This document shows, piece by piece, positions 6,334-14,588 of a stretch of 24,323 nucleotides of DNA. Under the pieces are notes generated by a model. That model did not search any database. It was not told where the DNA came from and worked only from the letters and a program-made list of their open reading frames with translations. This stretch comes from JAGMCF01 sp964398885 (GTDB lineage: Bacteria > Cloacimonadota > Cloacimonadia > JGIOTU-2): the NCBI GenBank assembly GCA_964398885.1, contig CAYNOU010000037.1, positions 1-24,323 on the forward strand, in the 5' to 3' direction. The translations under genes and the position numbers were made by a program. Positions within the stretch are counted from its first letter, which is position 1; each line of letters opens with the position of its first letter.

Positions 6334-8946
6334 TCATCGCATCAAAACCATTTTCATAGTTTTTGTATACTTTTCAGTCTTAAATCTATAAAGATAAATT
6401 CCCGACGAAACAGCCTTTCCAGAATCATCTCTTCCATTCCAGAAAACCTTATGATTACCAACATTAACATTACCATTTACAAGGGTTTTTACTTTCTGCC
6501 CTTTTATATTATAGATTTCAAGAATTACTTTAGAATTGTTTTTTAGAGAATAATTTATTGCTGTTTTTGGATAGAATGGATTCGGATAATTCGGTTTTAA
6601 TATACAAATATTTGAAGGATGCATATCATCCACACCTGTTTCATAAGTAACCAAACCCAAGTAGATATCCCAATTATTATTTCTATCACTCTGCCAGAGA
6701 ATTGCAACTCCATCTTGATAAGCACAAATATCTGGACACATATCATTTCCAGCATCAATGGAAATAATGGTTTCATCTGTAAATTGTCCATCGTCTAATA
6801 TTCGTAAGTATATGTCGTATTTTACAAAGTTGCTTTTTCTTGCCCAAGCAATCCAGATTTTGCCATCGCTAGTTTTACATACTGCTGGACTGACATCAGT
6901 TCCATAATTATCAGTAACCTGTATTTCATCACTCCAAGTTCCATTATAACTTCTGCAATAGATGTCAGTATTGTAATCTATTGTAGTCCGATAAAATAGC
7001 CATACTGTTCCTTGATTATCCACAACTGCTTCTGGTTCTGATGCATTACAGTTATTATCAGTTACCATCTCGGGAGTTAACCAGACATTATTAGAATAAA
7101 TAGAATGGTAGATATTCTTATAACCAGCAGAATCTGACTCAAAGAACAGATGACCATTATTATCATTAAAAACTAAGACAGGGTCATTTATCATCCCCAT
7201 ATTGGAGACAATTTCCTCTCCGCTACTCCATTGTAAGTTTTCATATTTGCTAAAGTATATTGCTCCACCTTCTGCTGTTTCTCGTTTCCAAACAACAAAC
7301 ATATTCCCATTATTATCAACCGCTAATCTTGGCTCAATTTCATAACAGATATTTTGCCAATCAGGGTCACTGATATTTATTGCTTGTGTCCAATCATTAT
7401 CAGATGAAGCCATAATATCAAAATTACAAACATCGTCATAGTGATACTGCCGGAAACTCTGCCACATAGCCCAGATATTACTGCCATTATAAATAATATC
7501 CGGATGTAAGTCCCAATACTCATCAAAGCCGACTGTCTCAGGGTCGCTCCAACTGTTTCCATCATAATAACTTACATATTGGTCGCCACGCACATATCTG
7601 CCACTATCCCAAATTAACCAGAGATTACCATTGCCATCAACAGTGCAAACAGGACGCCCATCTGTCATGGGATGTGTTGTTACCTGTGAAATCTCAATCT
7701 GATAGCCATCTAACGGTTTAGGAGTATTCTCCTGAACATTTTGTTCAGTATAGGTATTCTCCTGAATAATCAGAGTTGGGTCGCCTAAAACCGTCAGTCC
7801 CTTCAAATATTCTGCATACCAACTGTCATTAAGAAAAGTGACCAATGCTTCACCAATAGAAGAACCACTTGCCAAAGCAGAATAATACTCATTGTATTCC
7901 ACACCATAAGTAGTTTTGGTGCTTCCCAATGCAGACAGACCATAATCAGATGAATATAGATACCAGTTGCCAATGTTGTTCAACTCAATAAACCGATTAT
8001 GCATACAGCAGACAAAGGTGTAGAAAAACGCTTGTGGTATGGTAGAATAGACATCATAATTAAAGAAAGTTCCACCGCCCGGCTGACCATTGTTTATCTT
8101 GAATGTAGAACCCCAAGGTGATGAATGTGCAGATAAATGGATATGATAATAGCCCTGTTGGAGATAGTATTTATAGTTATCCGCAGTGGTTGTGTTATAA
8201 TTAGTAATAATATCAACCACAGGATAAATCAGGTTCATATTTTGAGCAGAACCGCCTAAATCATCATCAAAATATCCTAATGCACGAAATGGCAAGCAAA
8301 GAGTGCCTGTTCTATAACTGTGATTTTTGGTGAAATAGTTATTTATCAGATTTGCTTCATCATCCCAAGTTAGACGAGAGGTATTTATTCTACCAACCCA
8401 AATCTCTGGCTTTGTCTCTCCACTATGATAATCGTAAATGCCATTACCATTATTATCATACCAATAACCGTCCATATCCATAAAGAACAAGTCAATAGGA
8501 AATTGCCAGGAGATATAGCCAGTTTCCTCATACCAAGCCAATGGCAGATTACCAATGAAGACAACTCCCTGTAAATTGAAATTGTTATAACTGTATATCA
8601 ATTCCGCTCTAATGTCTTCTGGCGTGCCACCTGTGAATGTCTCTAATTCTACTGTATAGCCATCATCTTCTAAATCTGCAATATAAATGTTTAGTTTATA
8701 CTCTATCTGCGGATAAAGAGTGCTATTAACAATCACTTTGACCAATTGGTCTTTACTACCTTCCTTTGATTCTGTTTGACACATCTTCTCCATTTCAAAT
8801 GCTTTCCCAAAATCAGTCATTGAAGAATATTCTTTGAAGTTGACGACTTTTCTATTCAATGGGTCAATAAATTCTGATTTCGGTGGTGTTTGAGCATAGG
8901 CAAACTGACAAATTAGTATCAGTGCCATCAACAATATTTTTTTCAT
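6334..8946 (-). CDS. gingipain-like (C25) cysteine peptidase with sorting domain
   Basis: A secreted protease of 870 residues from the chosen start. I chose the ATG at 8946 because AGAGAAAGGAAA precedes it and a signal peptide (MKKILLMALILICQFAYAQ) begins there; the longer frame adds 11 residues from a GTG. Residues ~90-395 resemble the C25 catalytic domain. They contain GVVFIGNLPLAW, EIWVGRI, the candidate catalytic histidine in HLSAHSSPWGS (H274), the candidate cysteine in FVCCMHNRF (C313 or C314), and LTVLGDPTL near the domain end. Residues ~415-770 form repeats with D-G-x-W-L-x-W patterns, like a sialidase-type beta-propeller. The last ~85 residues are a type IX-like sorting domain (NYPNPF ... 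SSGIYLYRFKT). It probably works at the cell surface on proteins or peptides. It lies between the lipoprotein and the C10 protease, all on the same strand. Confidence 0.83.
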   Translation of the reverse strand: MKKILLMALILICQFAYAQTPPKSEFIDPLNRKVVNFKEYSSMTDFGKAFEMEKMCQTESKEGSKDQLVKVIVNSTLYPQIEYKLNIYIADLEDDGYTVELETFTGGTPEDIRAELIYSYNNFNLQGVVFIGNLPLAWYEETGYISWQFPIDLFFMDMDGYWYDNNGNGIYDYHSGETKPEIWVGRINTSRLTWDDEANLINNYFTKNHSYRTGTLCLPFRALGYFDDDLGGSAQNMNLIYPVVDIITNYNTTTADNYKYYLQQGYYHIHLSAHSSPWGSTFKINNGQPGGGTFFNYDVYSTIPQAFFYTFVCCMHNRFIELNNIGNWYLYSSDYGLSALGSTKTTYGVEYNEYYSALASGSSIGEALVTFLNDSWYAEYLKGLTVLGDPTLIIQENTYTEQNVQENTPKPLDGYQIEISQVTTHPMTDGRPVCTVDGNGNLWLIWDSGRYVRGDQYVSYYDGNSWSDPETVGFDEYWDLHPDIIYNGSNIWAMWQSFRQYHYDDVCNFDIMASSDNDWTQAINISDPDWQNICYEIEPRLAVDNNGNMFVVWKRETAEGGAIYFSKYENLQWSSGEEIVSNMGMINDPVLVFNDNNGHLFFESDSAGYKNIYHSIYSNNVWLTPEMVTDNNCNASEPEAVVDNQGTVWLFYRTTIDYNTDIYCRSYNGTWSDEIQVTDNYGTDVSPAVCKTSDGKIWIAWARKSNFVKYDIYLRILDDGQFTDETIISIDAGNDMCPDICAYQDGVAILWQSDRNNNWDIYLGLVTYETGVDDMHPSNICILKPNYPNPFYPKTAINYSLKNNSKVILEIYNIKGQKVKTLVNGNVNVGNHKVFWNGRDDSGKAVSSGIYLYRFKTEKYTKTMKMVLMR

Positions 8947-9087
8947 GATTTTCCTTTCTCTAAATAAAAATATAGACACATCATAAGAATGAAGCCTACA
9001 AAATTATGGCTGAAACAGGACGTATTTTAAATCTCTTAAAGATTTTTTCGTGTCATATTAGCTTCTTTGTAGATAGTTAAATCCATA

Positions 9088-11874
9088 TCACTTCAGAAGC
9101 AAACATTTCTTTGTATCAATTACTTTATCACCAGTTTTTAATCTATAGAAATAAATACCTGAACTAACAGACTTCCCATTTTCATCTTTTCCATTCCAGA
9201 AAACCTTGTGATTGCCAACAGCAACATTACTATTTACAAGGGTTTTTACTTTCTGCCCTTTTATATTATAGATTTCAAGAGTTACTTTAGAGTTATTTTT
9301 TAGAGAATAACTTATTGCTGTTTTTGGATAGAATGGATTTGGATAGTTAGCACCAAGTTCTGTTTTCAGTTGAGCAACCAAATTGTCGTTTATTCCAAAA
9401 GGATTTTCTGCAGTAACATCCCATATTGTTGCCAGGGAATATTCTTCATCAGATACTATAGATTTTATTTCAAATTCTCCTTCTTCTGTAAAAGTATAAG
9501 CAAATATACTATCAGTAATTCCTTGATTAACATCATTGACAAACCAGCTATATGAAATCTCGCTGTCAATATCATAAGCAGACACAAGGAATGTTACTGT
9601 GGAATCTATTGAGACAGTGAATGCTGTATCCTCCGGGCTAAAGTAGGTTATTACAGGAGAATAATTATCACAATAAATATTTAAGTCATCAATATATAGA
9701 CTGTTGCCATGCCCATTGTATGACTCAAACATAATTTTTACATTTGCATTACCAGCCCAAGGGGTTAGGTCAATACTGATACAGTCACTTCCATAACCTA
9801 CTCCAGCCCAGTCACTCGGAATTTGCGGAACAAATTCACTTGTTGTTGGTGGATGAGTGGCAAAAGAGCCTGTTCCGTCGTCACAAGCTTCAAATATTCT
9901 TTCCCAATCCGTTCCTCCATCTGTTGAGATATAGATAATTAAAGAGTCTCTGCGTGTCATATTATAAATTGCATACGCATGTTTAAAACCTAAAGTGGCG
10001 GAATTATATTGCGAAAGATTTAATAAAGGTGAAATCAATCTGTCTCGCTCACCTATAGAGGTATAGGCATAGAAATTCATCCAGGCTGCTTTACGACTCG
10101 GCAGATTTCCTGAGAGTTTGTAATAGCCATCCCAGGTAATACCAAAATCAGGGTTTACAATTGTCCACATATCTTTGAAAAACCCTAATTCAAAATCTTC
10201 CGTATAAGGTAATGGCAAGCCACCAGCATAAATCAGATTTGTTTTTGTGATAACATCGTCGCCATTTGGGTTTGTAGCAGTGAGAGAAACCGCATAATTA
10301 ACAGGTTCATTAAATTGCACTTCTGGATTTTGGGAATTTGCATTTGTTCCATTAATAAATGTTACTGTATTAGGAATGAATTCCCATTGCCATAAATCGG
10401 GAGCATTTAAAGATAAATCAATAAAGTTAAGCGAGATGCCAGTAGCAACAATCGTATCGCTAACCGTAAAATCGGCTACAGGCAAAGCACTATCACAAAC
10501 AGTAATATAATCTGATTTAGTTATATTATCTGAGCCATTGGAATTGGTTACTGTTAAAGTAACATCATATATTCCGGGTGTATAATAGGTAATATTTTCA
10601 GGATTTTTTTCATTAGAGGACCCAGGAGTTCCGCCACTAAATTGCCATGACCAGTTTGTTGGAATGCCTGCGGAAAGGTCTGTGAAATTTACGCTGTTCC
10701 CAGTAAGTACGGTTGTTGTATTAACTGTAAAATCAGCGATAGGCGGCAAGGGAGATTTGAGATTTATAAGAGCAGCCTGCCAATCATTAAAAGAATGCGT
10801 GCCTGGATTAAGCCCGGATACATAAAAATACCCATTATACAAACCGCCCCATCCCCAATTAAAGTGAAAATATGTATTACTTTGATAACCATCGCAAACA
10901 AAGGCATGTCCTCCTCCAGACCCAGAGCCACTATAATACATTGGCCTGAAAGAATCCAGTTCAGTTCTTAAAAGATTTTCCCATTCTGTCCCGGTATAGT
11001 CCCATTTATATTCTAAATGTGCAGATGTAGAATAATTGAAATAAGTAATTAACGCAGGACCCACATCTTCAGAATATGCTCCAGAACCTTCTGGTCCATA
11101 CATCATCTCTACTGAGACTCCACAATGGTAACATATTTTTGCAACCTCTGAATTGTAGTCAGTTAGATAATCAGGCATATTGTTCCAATGGTATCTGGCG
11201 GTTCCAAAATCAACTGATAAAGTTCCATAGCCATAACAATAATAACTATGCGACCCTGTCCCATGAAATGGATAACTGTGATATTTCATTATTTGTGCCA
11301 TTGCCACTGCCACACAACCAACTCTGGCATGACCGTCTGCACCATCTGGGTCAACAGGACAAAATTCATTATAATAGCGGTCTTGGTCCCAGCATGTTGT
11401 TAACAACGGTCCTACATTGTCTCTATTTTGATTTGGTTCAAATGACTTTGAGCTATATCTATCCCAAACTGAATTAATTCTAGATGTACTTTTTAAATTA
11501 TTTTTTTGAACAAAAGCTATCTGTTTTTTGTAGCTCTCCATTAACTCAGTAAAAGCAGGGGGTTGATTAGTTTCACTATAATTACCTTTAAATGAATAAC
11601 ATAATATTGGATAAACATTATCTTCAGCAGCTATGGCTACAAATCCTTTATTATCTATTAAATTAAATATAAAATAGAGGGGATTTGCTTTATCGCTAAT
11701 AGTAAATTTATCTGTAAATTTGATGTCTTCGTATTTGACGGCTTCAAACTGATTAACTTTTTCATAATAAAGATTTTTTGCTATCTGCTCTGCATTTTTT
11801 GTAGAAACTTCTTTTGCAAACAGCATTGAACAAAAAAATATACCTAATAATAAAAAAGAAATTAGTCTTTTCAT
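9088..11874 (-). CDS. streptopain-like (C10) peptidase with PKD domains
   Basis: A secreted protease of 928 residues. I chose the ATG at 11874: GGAGAAAAG precedes it, a signal peptide (MKRLISFLLLGIFFCSMLFAK) begins there, and the longer frame would run into the GIY-YIG gene. Residues ~25-125 resemble the Spi-type inhibitory propeptide. The catalytic domain (~150-375) has the cysteine in ARVGCVAVAMAQIMKYH (C187), the histidine in GGHAFVCDGY (H323) and the typical FHFNWGWGG. Two PKD domains follow (~378-465 and ~465-555), then a jelly-roll/MAM-like domain (~560-740), an Ig-like region and a C-terminal type IX-like sorting domain (NYPNPF ... SSGIYFYRLKT). It is likely exported, cleaved and surface-attached. 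The sorting domain is almost identical to that of the neighbouring C25-like protease. Confidence 0.87.
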   Translation of the reverse strand: MKRLISFLLLGIFFCSMLFAKEVSTKNAEQIAKNLYYEKVNQFEAVKYEDIKFTDKFTISDKANPLYFIFNLIDNKGFVAIAAEDNVYPILCYSFKGNYSETNQPPAFTELMESYKKQIAFVQKNNLKSTSRINSVWDRYSSKSFEPNQNRDNVGPLLTTCWDQDRYYNEFCPVDPDGADGHARVGCVAVAMAQIMKYHSYPFHGTGSHSYYCYGYGTLSVDFGTARYHWNNMPDYLTDYNSEVAKICYHCGVSVEMMYGPEGSGAYSEDVGPALITYFNYSTSAHLEYKWDYTGTEWENLLRTELDSFRPMYYSGSGSGGGHAFVCDGYQSNTYFHFNWGWGGLYNGYFYVSGLNPGTHSFNDWQAALINLKSPLPPIADFTVNTTTVLTGNSVNFTDLSAGIPTNWSWQFSGGTPGSSNEKNPENITYYTPGIYDVTLTVTNSNGSDNITKSDYITVCDSALPVADFTVSDTIVATGISLNFIDLSLNAPDLWQWEFIPNTVTFINGTNANSQNPEVQFNEPVNYAVSLTATNPNGDDVITKTNLIYAGGLPLPYTEDFELGFFKDMWTIVNPDFGITWDGYYKLSGNLPSRKAAWMNFYAYTSIGERDRLISPLLNLSQYNSATLGFKHAYAIYNMTRRDSLIIYISTDGGTDWERIFEACDDGTGSFATHPPTTSEFVPQIPSDWAGVGYGSDCISIDLTPWAGNANVKIMFESYNGHGNSLYIDDLNIYCDNYSPVITYFSPEDTAFTVSIDSTVTFLVSAYDIDSEISYSWFVNDVNQGITDSIFAYTFTEEGEFEIKSIVSDEEYSLATIWDVTAENPFGINDNLVAQLKTELGANYPNPFYPKTAISYSLKNNSKVTLEIYNIKGQKVKTLVNSNVAVGNHKVFWNGKDENGKSVSSGIYFYRLKTGDKVIDTKKCLLLK

Positions 11875-11908
11875 CTTTTCTCCATTTGGAGTCAAAAGGC
11901 TCCATTTT

Positions 11909-12253
11909 TTATTTTTTATATAAAATTCTTTTATAAATATTTTGATTGAGGGAATCCATTCCTTCAAACCAATCCTTTGATAAGTCTTTCCATACTGGAT
12001 TGTCTTTCTCAATGAGTTCGATTTTCCATTTTCTATACCATTTTTTTAGTCGTTTCTCCCTTTGAATTGCTACTCTGATGTCATTTGTTGTTTCAAAGTG
12101 AACAAGTTTATCAATATTATATTTCTTAGTAAAACCTCTAATAATTTTATTCTTATGCTCATACATTCTTCTATACAGATTATTAGTAATTCCAATGTAT
12201 AAAGTACCATTTCTTTTGCTCGCTAAAATGTAGACATAGTATGTTTTATTCAT
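11909..12253 (-). CDS. GIY-YIG nuclease-superfamily protein (UPF0213/YhbQ-like)
   Basis: A 114-residue single-domain protein. The GIY-YIG core is clear: YYVYILASKRNGTLYIGITN (residues 5-24), with the conserved arginine in LYRRMYEH and a glutamate in the ETT/EKRLKKW region. This fits the small YhbQ/UPF0213-like group, whose members are nuclease-like proteins of poorly defined role. The gene ends 35 bp before the C10 protease start. The ribosome binding site is weak. A repeat cluster lies directly upstream, which is common for such small nuclease genes; whether it acts on those repeats is unknown. Confidence 0.85.
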   Translation of the reverse strand: MNKTYYVYILASKRNGTLYIGITNNLYRRMYEHKNKIIRGFTKKYNIDKLVHFETTNDIRVAIQREKRLKKWYRKWKIELIEKDNPVWKDLSKDWFEGMDSLNQNIYKRILYKK

Positions 12254-12286
12254 TGGATAGCCTTAAACAAACAAATTCTCATTTTA

Positions 12287-12366
12287 TGGATTCCCACTTT
12301 CGTGGGAATGACAAGGTGGGGGTGGATTCCCAATCGAGTTGGGAATGACAGCGGTGGGAGTGGATT
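12287..12366. repeat. tandem palindromes of the TTCC-(N)-GGAA intergenic family
   Basis: There are two full units and one partial unit. Each unit opens with TGGATTCCC, forms a short hairpin and closes with GGGAATGACA (12287-12313 and 12323-12350), with a spacer like GGTGGG(A)G and a third TGGATT at 12361. Related palindromes occur at 18728-18820 and 19173-19213. Repeats of this general form are widespread in bacterial intergenic DNA. Confidence 0.8.
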
Positions 12367-12426
12367 TTAAATATTTTTTATAGTAGCAGCGGAGGGAAGG
12401 AACTATTGACTTTGTATAAAATATTT

Positions 12427-12862
12427 CCTTAGCTGGTTCAAGTTTGTAACTTGAACCACACAATTAAATGTCTGGTTCAGATAGCAAATCTGAACCAGCG
12501 AAACCACTTTCATAAATTACCCTTTCCTCGCTTTTAATTTTGTCTATCAAATATGGGCTAATTGATTTTTCAGTTAACAAATCAATCTTTATTCCAATGG
12601 ATTCCCCTTAGCTGGTTCAAGTTTGTAACTTGAACCACACAATTAAATGTCTGGTTCAGATAGCAAATCTGAACCAGCGAAACCACTTTCATAAATTACC
12701 CTTTCCTCGCTTTTAATTTTGTCTATCAAATATGGGCTAATTGATTTTTCAGTTAACAAATCAATCTTTATTCCAATGGATTCCCCTTAGCTGGTTCAAG
12801 TTTGTAACTTGAACCACACAATTAAATGTCTGGTTCAGATAGCAAATCTGAACCAGCGAAAC
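12427..12862. repeat. 78-bp double-hairpin element in three copies, 179-bp period
   Basis: A REP/BIME-like element occurs three times at 12427-12504, 12606-12683 and 12785-12862. Each copy holds two perfect hairpins, TGGTTCAAGTT-tgt-AACTTGAACCA and TGGTTCAGAT-agcaa-ATCTGAACCA, and its 68-bp core has outer inverted ends GCTGGTTCA/TGAACCAGC. Copies are separated by 101-bp blocks identical to part of the mntA gene (14240-14340), giving an exact 179-bp period. Confidence 0.88.
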
Positions 12863-12930
12863 GCATCAGCATTAACTAATTCATAAACAATTTTTTTTAT
12901 AATTGTATTATCTAATTTTCTATCTGACAT
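12505..12930 (-). pseudogene. broken mntA-like nucleotidyltransferase gene
   Basis: These are remnants of a second copy of the mntA gene found intact at 14232-14537. On the minus strand the 5' piece runs from ATG at 12930 to 12863 (MSDRKLDNTIIKKIVYELVNADA). The next 129 bp of the intact gene, which encode the GSX10DXD active site, are missing and replaced by the 78-bp hairpin element. The 3' piece, ending in the start codon of the HEPN partner, is then present twice (12684-12784 and 12505-12605). The HEPN body is absent. The product cannot be functional. Confidence 0.82.
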
Positions 12931-12981
12931 AATCTTTTTATCTCTTTGTTAAAAAGTGTTTCTGCATCTTGATTATCAATT

Positions 12982-13158
12982 TCATTTTTTACTCAAATCT
13001 TTTGTAGAACTCGCAATCTCCCATTTATATGGATTTTTCTTTAATATTTTGAAGTCATACCAGCCTAAAAATCTTCCCAAAACTTCCAAAAAAATTGTAA
13101 CGATTATCTTCAAATCTTTCACAAGATTTTTCAACTCAAACTGGTTCAATTTTTTAGC
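12982..13158 (-). pseudogene. glycosyltransferase 3'-end remnant (tail B)
   Basis: An open stretch of 58 codons matches the C-terminus of the glycosyltransferase at 14589-15476. Its last ~40 codons are almost identical in DNA, including the stop codon; further upstream the match falls to distant similarity (KLNQFELKNLVKDLKIIV versus KLTIKELSLNIVKDTKIM). A stop codon lies just upstream (13159-13161). It is therefore a truncated relative or a mosaic of two paralogues, not just a recent copy. It is followed by the broken mntA in the same spacing as the intact pair. Confidence 0.78.
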
Positions 13159-13185
13159 TTAGCTCACACACTTTTGCAGGTAATG

Positions 13186-13524
13186 TTAGTCTCCAACAAT
13201 CTCATTCAAACCATCAACAATTTGTGCCAATAACTCTGGTGAAACACTATCAAGCGTTTTACCAATTCTTTCAACGGAGAGAGTCCTTATTTGACTGATT
13301 TTTACCCAGGATTTCTTATGTAACTTTTCAGATTTAAGTTCTATAGTCAAAGGAAAGCCCGCTCTTTGAGGTTTACTGGTTATAGCCATAGCAATTACAG
13401 TTCCTGAGTGCTCGTTAAAAACATCATGGCTTATGATAAGCACAGGACGATAGCCAGCTTGTTCACGACCTCTTACTGGATTTAAATCAGCCCACCTTAT
13501 TTCTCCTCTCAATATTCGGGCCAT
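13186..13524 (-). CDS. mazF: MazF/PemK-family toxin, endoribonuclease
   Basis: A 112-residue protein of the MazF/PemK/CcdB-fold group, which cleaves mRNA at short specific sequences. The family motifs are in place: GEIRWADLNPVRGREQAGYRPVLI with the conserved arginine (R26), AITSK (T49/S50), and SWVKISQIRTL. It overlaps the upstream antitoxin by 16 bp, so the two are co-translated as one module. Base composition looks less AT-rich than in its neighbours, judged by eye, which suggests separate ancestry. The module lies between two glycosyltransferase-tail remnants. Confidence 0.9.
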   Translation of the reverse strand: MARILRGEIRWADLNPVRGREQAGYRPVLIISHDVFNEHSGTVIAMAITSKPQRAGFPLTIELKSEKLHKKSWVKISQIRTLSVERIGKTLDSVSPELLAQIVDGLNEIVGD

Positions 13525-13751
13525 TCTGAGAGTTCCTCTGATAATCCTTCTTCAGCCAAAGCTTTTTCAAGGGCGGGATCTAACTTGGCACATTCACGAG
13601 CTAAACGATTTCGCTCTATTCTCACCAGCTTTTCTTCTACAGCTTCTTGTATCGCTCTACTGCGATTTGGGTATATATATTCTTTTACAAGCCTATCTAA
13701 GTGTGAAAGGATTATATTATCAAGTGTAATCGCTATTTTTGTTTTACTCAT
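13509..13751 (-). CDS. ribbon-helix-helix antitoxin of the MazF toxin
   Basis: An 80-residue protein. The N-terminus KTKIAITLDNIILSHLDRLV followed by NRSRAIQEAVEEKL is a typical ribbon-helix-helix (CopG/MazE-like) DNA-binding domain (residues ~3-45). The acidic tail (~55-80) would wrap and neutralise the toxin. It is the first gene of the module and overlaps mazF by 16 bp. Antitoxins of this kind usually bind their own promoter, which would lie just upstream (13752-13818). Confidence 0.85.
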   Translation of the reverse strand: MSKTKIAITLDNIILSHLDRLVKEYIYPNRSRAIQEAVEEKLVRIERNRLARECAKLDPALEKALAEEGLSEELSEWPEY

Positions 13752-13818
13752 TTTTTACCTCTTTGTATTACCAAATGTCATACCTATAAATACTGTCAAG
13801 AAAAATTAACATTATAAA

Positions 13819-13893
13819 CTAACTTCTATTCAAATCTTTTGTTGACTCTGCAATCTCCCATTTATAGGTAATTTTTTCAATATTTCTTAAACC
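13819..13893 (-). pseudogene. glycosyltransferase 3'-end remnant (tail C)
   Basis: This short stretch, read in frame on the minus strand, gives GLRNIEKITYKWEIAESTKD and then LNRS and a stop. It matches the glycosyltransferase C-terminus KILKKNPYKWEIASSTKDLSKK, and the DNA core GCAATCTCCCATTTATA is exact. It begins 5 bp after the stop codon of the HEPN toxin gene and ends before the MazEF module, so it separates the two toxin-antitoxin modules. It is more diverged than tail B. Confidence 0.72.
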
Positions 13894-13897
13894 TTCA

Positions 13898-14248
13898 CTA
13901 TTTCTTCTTTTCATTTTCAATAATCTTTTTTATCTGAATTTTTAATTTTGGAATATCTTTCTTGGCTGTATCCCAAACCGCACCTAAATCTACTCCGAAA
14001 TAACCATGAATTAGTTTATCTCTCATACCTGCAACATCTTTCCATGGCACTTCTGAGTATTTATTTTTTATTTTCTTGGATAAATTTTTTGTAGCTTCAC
14101 CAATTATTTCAACCTGTCTGATTATTCCATCTTGGACAAGGTGGTTGTTCATAAAATCTTTATATTTTAGCTTAGAGATATAATTCTCAATCCAAATAAT
14201 TGAATCTATAATATGTTTTAAATAAACCAAATCATCTCTCACTTTCAT
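13898..14248 (-). CDS. hepT: HepT-like HEPN toxin (DUF86), RNase
   Basis: A 116-residue helical protein. The family signature RX4HXY is present as RDKLIHGYFGVD (R76, H81, Y83), preceded by the usual RQVEIIGEATKNLS. In characterised HepT/MntA systems this is the RNase active site, and the tyrosine is the residue AMPylated by MntA. It overlaps mntA upstream by 17 bp, so the two form one operon. All key residues are intact. It ends only 5 bp before a glycosyltransferase-tail remnant. Confidence 0.92.
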   Translation of the reverse strand: MKVRDDLVYLKHIIDSIIWIENYISKLKYKDFMNNHLVQDGIIRQVEIIGEATKNLSKKIKNKYSEVPWKDVAGMRDKLIHGYFGVDLGAVWDTAKKDIPKLKIQIKKIIENEKKK

Positions 14249-14537
14249 AAATTACCCTTTCCTCGCTTTTAATTTTGTCTATCAAATATGGGCTAATTGA
14301 TTTTTCAGTTAACAAATCAATCTTTATTCCAATGGATTCCGATAATTCCCTTTCAATCCTAACAAGCTCAAGAAGACTTTTTCTTTTGAAAAATTCTACC
14401 AGAATATCTATATCGCTTGTAGAATCAGCAGTTCCATTTGCAAATGAACCAAAAATTCCAATTCTTTTAGCATCAGCATTAACTAATTCATAAACAATTT
14501 TCTTTATAATTGTATTATCTAATTTTCTATATGACAT
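14232..14537 (-). CDS. mntA: MntA-like minimal nucleotidyltransferase antitoxin
   Basis: A 101-residue protein of the MNT family. The active-site pattern GSX10DXD is complete (G30-S31 ... D42-I-D44), and a third acidic residue lies in IKIDLLT (D74). In studied pairs this enzyme transfers AMP groups from ATP onto the HEPN toxin and so silences it. The gene precedes and overlaps hepT. A damaged second copy lies at 12505-12930. The start is supported by the matching start in that copy; the ribosome binding site is weak. Confidence 0.92.
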   Translation of the reverse strand: MSYRKLDNTIIKKIVYELVNADAKRIGIFGSFANGTADSTSDIDILVEFFKRKSLLELVRIERELSESIGIKIDLLTEKSISPYLIDKIKSEERVIYESER

Positions 14538-14588
14538 AATCTTTTTATCTCTTTGTTAAAAAGTGTTTCTGCATCTTGATTATCAATT

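Noticed and set aside
11875..12012. Longer N-terminus for the C10 protease
   Set aside because: It would overlap the GIY-YIG gene by about 100 bp and bury the signal peptide; the ATG at 11874 has a good ribosome binding site.
12427..12862. 179-bp periodic repeats considered as a CRISPR array
   Set aside because: The period is far too long, the spacers are identical to each other and match mntA, and no cas genes are present.
12956..13162. Plus-strand frame that recurs at 14563-14799 with the same N-terminus
   Set aside because: Both are antisense shadows of the duplicated glycosyltransferase 3' end on the minus strand.
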